From contig NZ_JAPDDR010000008.1 in assembly GCF_025950095.1 (NCBI RefSeq), positions 1 to 64,000 of the forward strand: a stretch of 64,000 bases of DNA, written 5' to 3'. The notes below the pieces were generated by a model, which did no database searches, had not been told where the DNA came from, and saw nothing but the letters and a program-made list of their open reading frames with translations. The DNA comes from Luteolibacter rhizosphaerae (lineage in GTDB: Bacteria > Verrucomicrobiota > Verrucomicrobiia > Verrucomicrobiales > Akkermansiaceae). Position 1 is the first letter of the stretch. Every line of letters starts with the position of its first letter. A program made the translations under genes and the position numbers. Below, in pieces: positions 26,811 to 36,200 of this stretch.

Positions 26811-27764
26811 TCACTTCGCCGCCTCGATCGCCGCGACCCGTTCCTTGATCCACTTGCTCTCCGCTTCCATGCCATGCTTCGCGTGGAAGCGATCGAGCAA
26901 CCCATAGCGCTCCAAGGGATCGAAGCGAACGGCGTGGTAGAGCTTTCTCAAACACACCGGGCAGAGCTCCATCGGCGTGGAGTCCGCTTCCTCCAGATGG
27001 TTCGCCCCGTTCATGTTGCACTCGTAGTGAACGCAGTGCCGGATCCCGAACATGTGCCCCATCTCGTGGGTGAGGATCTTCGCCGCACGCCGTAGCACCA
27101 AGTTGCGCGTCCCTTCGTCAGCTTCGCCGCCGTCCCATGAGGGATGATAGCGCGCGAAACTGAAGACCCCCGTTCGTTCCCGGAGCGAGGCCTGCCCGAA
27201 GACGAAGTTCCATGCCTCCTCCGGATAGAGATCGGTCATCGTGACCGCGATCATCGCATAGCCATCGGCAGGAAGCTTCGCCTTCAACCAATCGAGGATG
27301 TCGGTGCTTTTCCACTGCTTCTTCGCGGAGATCCGGTTGATGCGCTCCGTCGCAGGGACCTCCTTGTCCCCGATCACCGGAAGCATGCCAACCTCCAGCG
27401 GATGATAGTAGGCCGCCGTGTATTCCCGCAGCAGATCCAGATCGGGAGCGATACCCTTCTCGAAGTTTCCAATCGGCAGGATATAGAGCTTCCTCCGGCG
27501 TCCGTTCGGCAGATTGGGACGCGATGAGATGTATTGGTTGAAAGTCTGTCCGTCCTCCTGATGGAGGGTAAGCCAATCGTTGAAGGCCGGCTCCTTCTTT
27601 GCTTGGAACTCACCGGTGTCGCTAAACACACGTCGCAGCTTCGGATCGAGCGAGACGAGCGATCCCACCGCCGCGGTCCGGGCTTCCTTGTTAGGTGATT
27701 CGAAAGCCGCGAAGGCGAAGCTGCCGAGCGCGACGAGCAGGGGAATCAGGGCGCGGAACTTCAT
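26811..27764 (-). CDS. Exported archaemetzincin-like zinc protease
   Basis: The ATG at 27764 gives a signal peptide (MKFRALIPLLVALGSFAFA-AF) and 317 residues. The zinc site follows the complete archaemetzincin pattern: HEMGHMFGIRHC with catalytic Glu, then VHYECNM with a second Cys and the Met, and CPVC farther on, binding a second, structural zinc. Archaemetzincins are small metalloproteases of unclear substrate, usually cytoplasmic and about 180 residues. This one carries an extra N-terminal domain of about 80 residues and an export signal, so extracytoplasmic proteolysis is inferred. It is convergent with the esterase-SMP-30 gene (9 bases apart). Confidence 0.9.
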   Translation of the reverse strand: MKFRALIPLLVALGSFAFAAFESPNKEARTAAVGSLVSLDPKLRRVFSDTGEFQAKKEPAFNDWLTLHQEDGQTFNQYISSRPNLPNGRRRKLYILPIGNFEKGIAPDLDLLREYTAAYYHPLEVGMLPVIGDKEVPATERINRISAKKQWKSTDILDWLKAKLPADGYAMIAVTMTDLYPEEAWNFVFGQASLRERTGVFSFARYHPSWDGGEADEGTRNLVLRRAAKILTHEMGHMFGIRHCVHYECNMNGANHLEEADSTPMELCPVCLRKLYHAVRFDPLERYGLLDRFHAKHGMEAESKWIKERVAAIEAAK

Positions 27765-27823
27765 CGTCCCATCCCAAGCGAACATCGCTGGCCTTCCAAG
27801 CCGAAAGGATAATCACGCTCAGC

Positions 27824-30010
27824 TTATCGCTTCCGACCCGCCCGCCCTTTCTTCGGATAGCTCACCTTGTCGCGCGGCGCGGCCGCCGCAGGTGTTCCCG
27901 ATTTCAGCGCCGCGATCTGGTCGCGCAGGTGTGCTGCCCGTTCGAATTCCAGCTTGGCGGAGGCATCGAGCATCTCGCGCTCCAGTTCGGCCAGCACCCG
28001 CACCTTGTCATAGGCCTCCTCGTCCTCGGCCACCATCGAGCGATTCAGCTTGTCCGCGCTGTCGCGCTGGTTCGAGTAAAGCTGCAGGCTCTCCTGCACC
28101 GCACGTTTCACGCTCTGCGGCGTGATCCCGTGCTTCTCGTTGTGCTCCATCTGCCGGCTGCGGCGATACTCCGTCACATCGATGAGCCGCTGGATCGAAT
28201 CGGTGACCTCGTCGCAGAAGAGCACGCACTGGCCGTTCAGGTGCCGCGCTGCCCGTCCCGCCGTCTGGATCAAGCTGGTTTCGTTGCGTAGGAAGCCCTC
28301 CTTGTCCGCATCGAGAATGCAGACCAGCGAGACTTCCGGCAGGTCCAGTCCCTCACGCAGCAAGTTGATTCCGACCAGGATGTCGAAAGCCGCGGCCCGC
28401 AGCTGCCGCAGGATCTCCACGCGCTCCACCGTGTCGATGTCCGCATGGATATACCGCACCTTCAGCCCGGTGCCCTGCAGATACTCGGAGAGATCCTCCG
28501 CGGTCTTCTTCGTCAGCGTCGTAACCAGCACACGCTCGCCTTTCTCCACCCGCTGGCGGCAGAGCTCGATGGTCTCGTCGATCTGGTGCTTGAGCGGTCG
28601 CAGCACCAGCGTGGGATCGAGCAGGCCGGTAGGCCGGATGATCTGTTCCACCACCAACGCCTTACCCGAGCGTTCCGGATCGAAGTCCGCAACCGGCTCG
28701 GCACTGCCGCTCGGCTTGACCCGCATCTGCTTCAGATCGATGTGCGTGAAGCCGCGGTCATCGCCGCGTCCCTTCACCGGGATGTAGCGCTTGTTATCCG
28801 GGCGCGAATTGACGATCTCGAAGGGCCCCGGCGTCGCGGAGACGTAGAGCCGCTGGTGAGTCATCTGCATGAACTCGTCGAACTTCAGCGGCCGGTTGTC
28901 GAGCGCGCTGGGCAGGCGGAAGCCGTGATCCACCAGCACCGTCTTGCGGCTCTTGTCGCCCTCGAACATCCCGCCGATCTGCGGAATCGTCGCGTGGCTC
29001 TCGTCGATCATCAGCAGGAAGTCGCGCGGGAAGAAATCGAGCAAGGTGTGCGGTCGCGATCCCGGCGGGCGCCCGGTCAGGTGCCGCGAGTAGTTCTCGA
29101 TCCCTTGGCAGAAACCCATCTCCTGCATCATCTCGATGTCGTAGTCGGTCCGCATCCGCAGCCGCTGGGCCTCGATCAGCTTGCCCTCCTTCTCGAACCA
29201 AGCCACGCGCTCCTCCGCCTCCTTGCGGATCTCCACGATGGCGCGCTTCATCTTCTCGCCCGGCGTCACGAATTGCTTCGCCGGGAAGAAGGTGTGCTTG
29301 TCCACCCGGTCGATCGTCGCGCCGGTCAGCGTGTCGATCGTGGTGATGCGGTCGATCTCGTCGCCGAAGAACTCGATCCGCACCGCCGTCTCGTCGAGGT
29401 AGGCCGGATGCACTTCGACCACGTCCCCGCGCACCCGGAACTTGCCACGACCGAAGGCGATGTCGTTCCGCTCGAAAAGGATCGCGACCAGCGATTGCAG
29501 AAAGTCGTCGCGGCGGAGCTCCTGCCCCACCCACACCGGCACCATCATCCCTTGATAATCGTCCGGCGATCCCAAGCCGTAGATGCAGGATACCGACGCG
29601 ATCACAATCGTGTCCTCGCGGGTCAGTAGTGAACCCATCGAGGACAGGCGCAAGCGCTCGATCTCGTCGTTGATCGACGAGTCCTTCTCGATGTAGGTAT
29701 CGGTTCGGGGAATGTAAGCCTCCGGCTGGTAGTAATCGAAGTAGGAAACGAAGTACTCGACCGCGTTGTGCGGGAAGAAGTTCTTGAACTCCGAGTAAAG
29801 CTGAGCCGCCAGCGTCTTGTTGTGGCTCATGATCAGCGTCGGTTTCCCGATCTGCTCGATCACGTTCGCCATCGTGAAGGTCTTCCCGGAGCCGGTAACC
29901 CCGAGCAGCGTTTGATGGGTGTTTCCCGCGCGGATGGACTTCACCAGCTTGGCAATCGCCTGAGCCTGATCGCCTTGGGGGGAATACTCGCTGTTCAGTT
30001 GGAATGCCAT
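27824..30010 (-). CDS. uvrB: UvrABC system protein B
   Basis: The 728-residue protein is the damage-verifying helicase-like subunit of nucleotide excision repair. Visible parts are the Walker A GVTGSGKTFTMANVIEQ, the beta-hairpin region YFVSYFDYYQPEAYIP that clamps one DNA strand, motif II LMIDESHATIPQ, motif VI QTAGRAARHLNGQ and the C-terminal UVR coiled coil (LEREMLDASAKLEFERAAHL) that recruits UvrC. Length is normal for the family (about 670-720), with a basic tail (KKGRAGRKR). It loads after UvrA finds a lesion. No LexA box is evident by eye. Confidence 0.98.
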   Translation of the reverse strand: MAFQLNSEYSPQGDQAQAIAKLVKSIRAGNTHQTLLGVTGSGKTFTMANVIEQIGKPTLIMSHNKTLAAQLYSEFKNFFPHNAVEYFVSYFDYYQPEAYIPRTDTYIEKDSSINDEIERLRLSSMGSLLTREDTIVIASVSCIYGLGSPDDYQGMMVPVWVGQELRRDDFLQSLVAILFERNDIAFGRGKFRVRGDVVEVHPAYLDETAVRIEFFGDEIDRITTIDTLTGATIDRVDKHTFFPAKQFVTPGEKMKRAIVEIRKEAEERVAWFEKEGKLIEAQRLRMRTDYDIEMMQEMGFCQGIENYSRHLTGRPPGSRPHTLLDFFPRDFLLMIDESHATIPQIGGMFEGDKSRKTVLVDHGFRLPSALDNRPLKFDEFMQMTHQRLYVSATPGPFEIVNSRPDNKRYIPVKGRGDDRGFTHIDLKQMRVKPSGSAEPVADFDPERSGKALVVEQIIRPTGLLDPTLVLRPLKHQIDETIELCRQRVEKGERVLVTTLTKKTAEDLSEYLQGTGLKVRYIHADIDTVERVEILRQLRAAAFDILVGINLLREGLDLPEVSLVCILDADKEGFLRNETSLIQTAGRAARHLNGQCVLFCDEVTDSIQRLIDVTEYRRSRQMEHNEKHGITPQSVKRAVQESLQLYSNQRDSADKLNRSMVAEDEEAYDKVRVLAELEREMLDASAKLEFERAAHLRDQIAALKSGTPAAAAPRDKVSYPKKGRAGRKR

Positions 30011-30025
30011 CCGGCCCCCTGTCTA

Positions 30026-30041
30026 AACCCGGAATCGGGTT
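30026..30041. other. Small perfect hairpin between uvrB and the TPR gene
   Basis: AACCCG (30026-30031) and CGGGTT (30036-30041) pair around GAAT. It lies after the TPR gene stop and before the uvrB start on the minus strand. It has no T-run, so it may be a leader element or chance. Confidence 0.25.
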
Positions 30042-30066
30042 GCCGCAAGGGCACTCGCACGGAGGC

Positions 30067-30585
30067 CTAGGACTCCCTTGCTTCCGCGGAGTGCTCCCTC
30101 TGCCAAGCAACGATTCTGGGATGGATGGCCGCCAGATCATCGTCCTTCAGAGCCATCTCCAGGAAAGTTTTCTTCTCCTCCGCGGGTAACCGGGAAAGCA
30201 GCGCGAGCGCTTCCTCCACCCGGCCTTGCACACAGGCATAACAGGCCAGGTTGTAGTGAATCAGCAATTGCTCAGGGTGCTGCTTCTGCCCGCGTTGCAA
30301 GATCGCCTCCGCCGCCGCGATCGAGTCCGCCCGGCGCGTTGCGAAGGCTGCTTGAATCCACCATGCGGGATCTCCGGGATCCTGCTCCAGCATCGGCAGG
30401 CAGACCTCCATCGCCTCGCGCCACTGGCCCATGCGGAACATTGCATCCACACGCAGATGCAGCACCACCCGGCTCTCTTGGGCTTCCTGTGGCAGAGCGT
30501 CGAGTTCCTCCATCGCATCCTCCGCCAAGCCGAGCTCCAGATAGCCGGTGACGCGCAGGAAGGAGGCAGCGATCTCGTCGTTCAC
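30067..30585 (-). CDS. TPR-repeat protein, 172 residues
   Basis: A GTG at 30585 (NDEIAASFLRVTGYLELGL) is preferred; starts at 30684 or 30717 are also open but overlap the neighbouring hydrolase gene and add untypical sequence. The protein is built of helix pairs: YLELGLAEDAMEELDALP, AMFRMGQWREAMEVCLPMLE, DSIAAAEAILQRGQKQHPEQ and IHYNLACYACVQGRVEEALA. These match tetratricopeptide repeats and make a cytoplasmic protein-interaction scaffold. It follows the YheT-type gene and precedes uvrB by 56 bases, all on one strand. It resembles the protein at 992-1438 in its opening and repeat order. Confidence 0.75.
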   Translation of the reverse strand: MNDEIAASFLRVTGYLELGLAEDAMEELDALPQEAQESRVVLHLRVDAMFRMGQWREAMEVCLPMLEQDPGDPAWWIQAAFATRRADSIAAAEAILQRGQKQHPEQLLIHYNLACYACVQGRVEEALALLSRLPAEEKKTFLEMALKDDDLAAIHPRIVAWQREHSAEARES

Positions 30586-30637
30586 GGCAACCAGATTCCA
30601 CGCTTCGGAACCGGAGAAAAGTCCCGAAGCGGGAATC

Positions 30638-31588
30638 TCATGTCGAGAGGAATTCCGCAGCCCGCCGCTCGGACCAGTATTCATCCGGTCCGCCGCTGAA
30701 GCCGCAGTGACCCCCATCGGCAGGGATCTCCAGATGAAAAGTTCGGCTCGCCTCCGCTTCCTCGCGCGGGAAGCAACCGGGTCCTAGAAAGGGATCGTTC
30801 GCCGCATTCACCAGCAGGGCGGGAATCGTGATCCGCGGCATGAAGGGTCGCGAGCTCGCCCGCGCCCAGTAGTCCGCGGCATCCCGGAATCCGTGCAAGG
30901 GTGCCGTGAAGCGGTCGTCGAACTGCCGGAAGTTCCGCACCCCGCCGATTCCTGTTAGATCGATCTCGCCGGGAAAGTGCGGCTGCTTCTCCGCCAGCTT
31001 CCGCCGCAGCGAGCGCAGGAAACGGTCCATGTAAACCCGGTTCGTCCGCGTCGACAGACGCCGCGAGGAGCAAGCCAGATCGCAAGGCACCGAGAATGCC
31101 ACCGCCCGATGGAGTCGCGGCGAGACTGGTGCCCGTTCGCCCAGATACTTCAGCGTCATGTTACCACCGAGACTGAAGCCAACGAGATCGATCCGCGCGG
31201 CCGGGTGCACCCTGAGCGCATGAAGCACCACCTCATGGAGATCGTGGCTCGCTCCACTGTGATAGAACGGCAGCAGGCGATTCAGCTCGCCGCTACAGCC
31301 GCGATAGTTCCACGCCAGCACATCCCAGCCGCGCCGCTGGAGCGCTGTCGCCATGCCTTGGATGTAGGGTGCCTTCGAGTCGGCCTCCAATCCATGCGAG
31401 AGGATCGCCAGTCGTTCCCGTCCTTGGGTGGACCAATCTAGGTCGAGGAAGTCACCATCCGGAAGTTCCAGCCGCTCGCGCCGCGTCGTTATGAATGGCA
31501 TCCGTCGGAATAGCGCCGGATGAATGGTCTGCAGATGCCCGCCCGGCAGATAGGCCGGTGCACGGTAGGCGGATTCGAGCAGCGGCAC
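30638..31588 (-). CDS. YheT-family alpha/beta hydrolase
   Basis: The 316-residue protein has the family opening YLPGGHLQTIHPALFRR, the strand LAILSHGLEADSKAPYIQG, the WNYRGCSGELNRLLPFYHSG loop and the nucleophile elbow DLVGFSLGGNMTLKYLGE (Ser of GFSLGG). The His of the triad is likely in PADGGHCGFSGG near the end. These enzymes hydrolyse esters or amides of unknown cellular substrates; E. coli YheT is the type. There is no signal peptide. It is followed by the TPR gene on the same strand. Confidence 0.9.
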   Translation of the reverse strand: MPLLESAYRAPAYLPGGHLQTIHPALFRRMPFITTRRERLELPDGDFLDLDWSTQGRERLAILSHGLEADSKAPYIQGMATALQRRGWDVLAWNYRGCSGELNRLLPFYHSGASHDLHEVVLHALRVHPAARIDLVGFSLGGNMTLKYLGERAPVSPRLHRAVAFSVPCDLACSSRRLSTRTNRVYMDRFLRSLRRKLAEKQPHFPGEIDLTGIGGVRNFRQFDDRFTAPLHGFRDAADYWARASSRPFMPRITIPALLVNAANDPFLGPGCFPREEAEASRTFHLEIPADGGHCGFSGGPDEYWSERRAAEFLST

Positions 31589-31624
31589 ACCGCGAGTATG
31601 GAGCCGCCCAATCCCATGACAAGA

Positions 31625-31637
31625 GCGGCGGAGCCGC
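31625..31637. repeat. Short hairpin GCGGC-GGA-GCCGC
   Basis: Arms of 5 bp pair perfectly around GGA in the 100-base gap between the divergent YheT and HIT genes. It is followed by GATTCCGCGCTTCGC. The style resembles the hairpins at 61094-61665, so it may belong to one dispersed palindrome family. Confidence 0.35.
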
Positions 31638-31688
31638 AGATTCCGCGCTTCGCACTACCCACGACCGATCCTTCTGCTACTTCGCGGC

Positions 31689-32096
31689 ATGGCTTTCACC
31701 CTGCATCCCCGGCTTGAAGCGGGCGGATTCGATCTCGGAACCTTGCGCGGCTGCCGCGTGCTGCTGAAGAACAACGCACTCTTCCCATGGATCATCCTCG
31801 TCCCGGAAGTGGAGGAGGGGATCGAAGATCTCCACCAACTCGAGCCGGAGCGATTCCGGGAAGTCACCGGGCTGATCCGTGAAGTCTCCTGCTTCGTCTC
31901 CGATCACTTCCAGCCGGACAAGCTGAACGTGGCCTGCATCGGCAATCAGGTCCGCCAGATGCACATCCACATCGTCGGGCGCTCGCCGGGAGATCCGGCG
32001 TGGCCCGGGGTTGTGTGGTCTTTCGAGGGCAAGGAGGCTTACACCGAGGATGCGATAGCCGCGGTGAAGCGAGCTTTTGCGGACCGCTTCGTCTGA
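31689..32096 (+). CDS. HIT-family nucleotide hydrolase
   Basis: The 135-residue protein carries the histidine-triad strand as RQMHIHIVGRSPGD: the last His aligned to the catalytic position is followed by IVGR, the pattern of a bacterial HIT group that writes the triad H-I-H-I-V-G-R. Upstream helix DKLNVACIGNQVRQ and strand FPWIILVPE fit the fold. Relatives split diadenosine tetraphosphate or nucleoside phosphoramidates. The final His of the canonical HxHxHxx motif is replaced, as in other members of this subgroup. It is divergent from the YheT gene. Confidence 0.85.
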   Translation: MAFTLHPRLEAGGFDLGTLRGCRVLLKNNALFPWIILVPEVEEGIEDLHQLEPERFREVTGLIREVSCFVSDHFQPDKLNVACIGNQVRQMHIHIVGRSPGDPAWPGVVWSFEGKEAYTEDAIAAVKRAFADRFV

Positions 32097-32100
32097 TAGC

Positions 32101-33165
32101 TCACTTGCCGGCGACCAACGGATTGGCGGTCACGGCATCGCCTTCCTTGAGCATCGCGTTCGGGCTGATGATCACCACGCTGTCCGCCTTCAGGGCGGCG
32201 GAGGTCAGCTCCATCTGCGGTCCGAGGTTGCGGCCCGGCAGCACGTCGATGAACTTCACCTTGCCGCCTTCGACCACGCCCACCGTGGACTTGCCTTCTC
32301 TCAGCACCAGCGCGTTGTTCGGTAGCAGGAAGGTGCCGGGAGCGGGCGGCAGCTTGAAGGTCACCGTGCCGGTGAGGCCGGCGGGTAGGCTCAGGTCCGC
32401 GTTGTCGAGCAGGAGCTCCACACGCATCGTGCCGGAGCTGGTGTCGAAGTAATTGCTCGAGCGGGTCACCTTCGCCGGGAAGGCCTTCCCGGGCAGCTCC
32501 GGGAAGCGCACGGATGCCTCGGTCTCGCTCGTGAGGCGCAGGCCCACATCCGGCGTCGCGGCCACCGCGAAGCGCAGCTGGTTCAACCGCGCGAGATGGA
32601 AAGCCCACTCCGCGGTCGTGGCGGAGTCGCCCCGCACGAAGTCACCGCGATCGATGCGGCGCGCCACCACGGTGGCCCGGAAGGGAGCCCGCACCACGGA
32701 GAACTTCTGCAGCTCCTCCAAGCGCCTCACCTCCGCAAGCGCCATGCGGACCGCGGCTTCCAGTTCGGCGGCGGATGCTTGTCGTTGTTCGGACTCTTCC
32801 TGCGAGACCGCCTTCGCCTCGGCCAGTCCGGCGGAGCGCTTCGCCGTGCTACGGGCGATCTCGGCACGCGCTACCGCCTGCTCCACCGCGGCCTTGGCCG
32901 TTTCCAGTTCCTGCTCGATTTCCGGGATGTCGATCACGGCAAGCGTGTCGCCCTCTTGCACCCGGTCGCCGATGTCCACCGGACGCTCCTTCACCGTGCC
33001 GGTAGCGCGGGAAAAGATGCGCGCCTGTTCGACCGGTTCGGTGCGGCCCGGGAGTTCAAAGCTGCGGGTGCCCGGAGCCGGAGCAGGAGCTACGGTCCGG
33101 ACCGTGGCCGGTTCCTGCGCGCTGGCAGCGGCAATCATCAGGATGGGAACAAAGCGGCGGATCAT
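32101..33165 (-). CDS. RND efflux periplasmic adaptor (HlyD/AcrA type)
   Basis: The 354-residue protein starts with a signal peptide (MIRRFVPILMIAAASA-QE). The lipoyl-barrel half-motifs (GTVKERPVDIGDRVQEGDTL and FSVVRAPFRATVVARRID) flank a coiled-coil hairpin (about 100-160, Ala/Glu-rich). A beta-barrel and a membrane-proximal domain follow. It links the inner-membrane pump encoded 37 bases upstream to an outer-membrane channel. No channel gene is beside it, so a TolC-type protein elsewhere must be used. Confidence 0.9.
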   Translation of the reverse strand: MIRRFVPILMIAAASAQEPATVRTVAPAPAPGTRSFELPGRTEPVEQARIFSRATGTVKERPVDIGDRVQEGDTLAVIDIPEIEQELETAKAAVEQAVARAEIARSTAKRSAGLAEAKAVSQEESEQRQASAAELEAAVRMALAEVRRLEELQKFSVVRAPFRATVVARRIDRGDFVRGDSATTAEWAFHLARLNQLRFAVAATPDVGLRLTSETEASVRFPELPGKAFPAKVTRSSNYFDTSSGTMRVELLLDNADLSLPAGLTGTVTFKLPPAPGTFLLPNNALVLREGKSTVGVVEGGKVKFIDVLPGRNLGPQMELTSAALKADSVVIISPNAMLKEGDAVTANPLVAGK

Positions 33166-33202
33166 GGCAAATGGAAGATGGATGAAAGGCGTGGGGAAAA
33201 GC

Positions 33203-36200
33203 TCAGGTCAGTTCGGGCAGACCTTCGGGTTCGATATCGGAGTCGGATTCCGTTTCGGTTTTCTGGGCACTCTTGGCCGTCAGACCGCGCACGAAGGCAA
33301 AGGCCACCGGCACCACGAAAAGCGATGCCATCGTGCCGAAGACGAGACCGCCGATCACGGCGCGTCCCAGCGGTGCATTCTGTTCACCGCCTTCCGCATG
33401 TCCGAGCGCCATCGGGATCACGCCGAGGATCATCGCCAGCGCGGTCATCATCACCGGGCGCAGACGCGTGGTCGCGGCTTCGATCGCGGCATCCATCGCG
33501 GTCTCTCCCTGATCGAAGCGATCACGAGCGAAGCTGCTCACCAGCACGCTGTTCGCGGTCGAGACGCCGACCACCATGATGATGCCCATGAGGGCGGGAA
33601 CGCTGAGCGGTGTGCCGGTGACCCAGAGCCCGAAGAGCGCTCCGGACACGGCCACCGGAAGCCCGCTGATCGCGACAAAAGGCAGGGTCCAGGATTGGAA
33701 ATTCACCACCATCACCAGGAAGACCAGCACGGCTGCCAGACCCAGGCCTCCGATCAGCTCGGAGTACGCGGAGTTCATCAGTGCCGCCTGCCCAGTGAGC
33801 TCGATCTTGTTACCCGGCTTCTGCTGTGCGCGCAGGCCGGTAGCGGCCACCGCATCTTTGCCGTCGAGTGCAGGCTTCGCCTCTTGGCCGATGATGCCGT
33901 TCAGCTCCTTGGTCAAGCTGCCGAGGTCGCGGCCATCGGCATTTGCCACCACGGTGAAGGTCGGTTGCAGCGTGGTCCGCGAAACACTTGCAGGTGAGCG
34001 CTTCTCGACCACCGTCGCGAAGGCGCGCAAGGGCACCGGGAGCCCGCCCCCGACTGAAGGCCGGATCGGCAGGTTCAGCAGCTGCTCGACGGAACCGAGG
34101 GTCGAGGGTGGAGCGATCACCTGCACGTCGTAGGAGGCACCGGTGGTAGGATCGGACCAATAGTTGGGCGCGATCGAGCCACCGCTGCCCAGAGCGGCGA
34201 GCATCGCGTTCGCCGCATCTTGCTGGGTGATGCCGAAGGTGGCGGCGCGGGAGCGATCCACGCGGATGGCGTAGCCGGGTTGATCGAGCACCTCGCGCAG
34301 CGTCACGTCCACCGCGCCGGGAACCTTTGAGAACTTCTCGCGGAGTTCCTTTGCCAGCGCCAGGTTGCCGGGAACATCACGGCCCATGAAGCGGACTTCA
34401 AAGGTGGTCGGCGCACCGGAGGCCAGCGTCTGGCTGGTGGCGTCTGCAGGACGGAAGAAGGACTGCACCTCCGGGAATTTCTCGGCGAGCATCTCGCGGA
34501 TCTTGCGTTCGTAGCCCGCGCTGGGGCCGTGCTCACCTTGGAGCTGCACCAGGATCTCGCCGTCCGCGGAGCTGATCGAGGTGGTCTCCACCCATGCTTG
34601 GTTCACGGATGACGGCGCACCGATGTTCTCCACTACGAACTGCAGCTCCTCCTTCGGGATGATACTGCGCACCTCGCGCTGGATGTCCGCCATCACCCGG
34701 GCGGTATCCTCGATGCGGATTCCGCTCGGGATGCGGACGAAGAGACGGATAAGACCGGCATCGGTTTTCGGGAAGAACTCACGGCCCGAATTGAAGGCGG
34801 AGAACACACCGATGGACGCAGCAATGAAAATCGGCACCAGGATGAGAACCTTCCAGCGCATCAGGAACTTCAGGATGCCGCCTTGGAACTCCGCCACCTT
34901 GTCCACGCCGTGCTCGATGCCGTGGTGGATTCTCGAAAGGCCGCGCGGCGGCAGCCCCGCCCGCTTTTTCTCTGCGCGTGCTTCCGCCGGCAGGATGATC
35001 GAGGCCAGCGTCGGCACCAAGGTACGGGCCAGGAGATAGCTCGCGATCATCGCGAAAACCACCGCCAGCGCTAGCGGGCGGAAGACATAGGAGGCGGTGC
35101 CGCTCAGTAGGAAGATCGGCAGGAAGACGATACAGATCGAGATCGTGGAAACGAACTCGGGGAAGGCCACCTCCTTCGCACCGTCGATGATCGCCTGACG
35201 CACGTCCTTGCCCAGCGATATCTGCCGCTTGATGTTCTCGATCTCCACCAGCGAGTTGTCCACGAGGATGCCGATGGCCAGCGCGAGACCGCCCAGCGTC
35301 ATCAGGTTGAAGGTCGCACCGACCAGGCTCAGGCCCACGATCGAGCACAGCAGCGCCAGCGGGATCGAGGTGAGCACGATCATTGTTGAGCGCCAGGAAC
35401 CGAGGAAGAGCAGCACCACGGCCGCTACCAGGCCGCCGACCAGCAGGATCTCATGCTCCACACCCTTCACCGCCGCACGCACGAAGACGGATTGGTCGAA
35501 GATCGGCTCGATCATCATCCCCGGAGGCGCGGCTTTCCGGACTTCGTCCATGCGCGCCATGATCCCGTCGATGATGTCCACCGTGGAAGCATTCCCGAGC
35601 TTCAGGATCGAGATCATCACCGCGTTCTGGCCATTGAGGCGGGCGATGTTGGAGCTCACGGCCTCGCCGTCCCGCACGTTTGCCACGTCGCGCAGCAGGA
35701 TGGTGCGGCCATCGACCGAGCGCAGCGGCAGATCGAGGAAAGCCTGGATGTTCTCCGGGCTGGCATTCAGCTCCACCGGCAGCTCGCGGCCACCTTCGCG
35801 CAGCGAGCCGGAGGGCAGCGTGAGATTCTGGCGACCCACCGCGGTATTCACTTCCGCGGCGGACATGTCGAAGGCATTCAGTGCTTCGGGATCCAGATCC
35901 ACCATCACCTGACGTGCCGCGCCGCCGTAGGGCAGCGAGATCCGCATGCCCGGTATGCTCTGGAGCTGGGCACGCAATGCCAGACGCGCGTAGTCGAAGA
36001 GTTGCCCCCCGGTCATCGTGTCCGAGGAGATGACCATTTGCACGATCGGCACGCTCGAAGGACTGGTCTGAACGATCAATGGCGGCGTTGTCCCCGCGGG
36101 CATCCGTCGCAGGATCGTTTGCGATACACCGGTAGACTGGGCCAGCGCCGTGTTGATGTTCACGTAGGGCTGGAACTTCAGCTTCACCAGGCCGATGCCG

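Noticed and set aside
32453-33997. A 514-codon open frame on the plus strand
   Set aside because: It runs antisense across the end of one RND gene and into its adaptor, both firmly identified.
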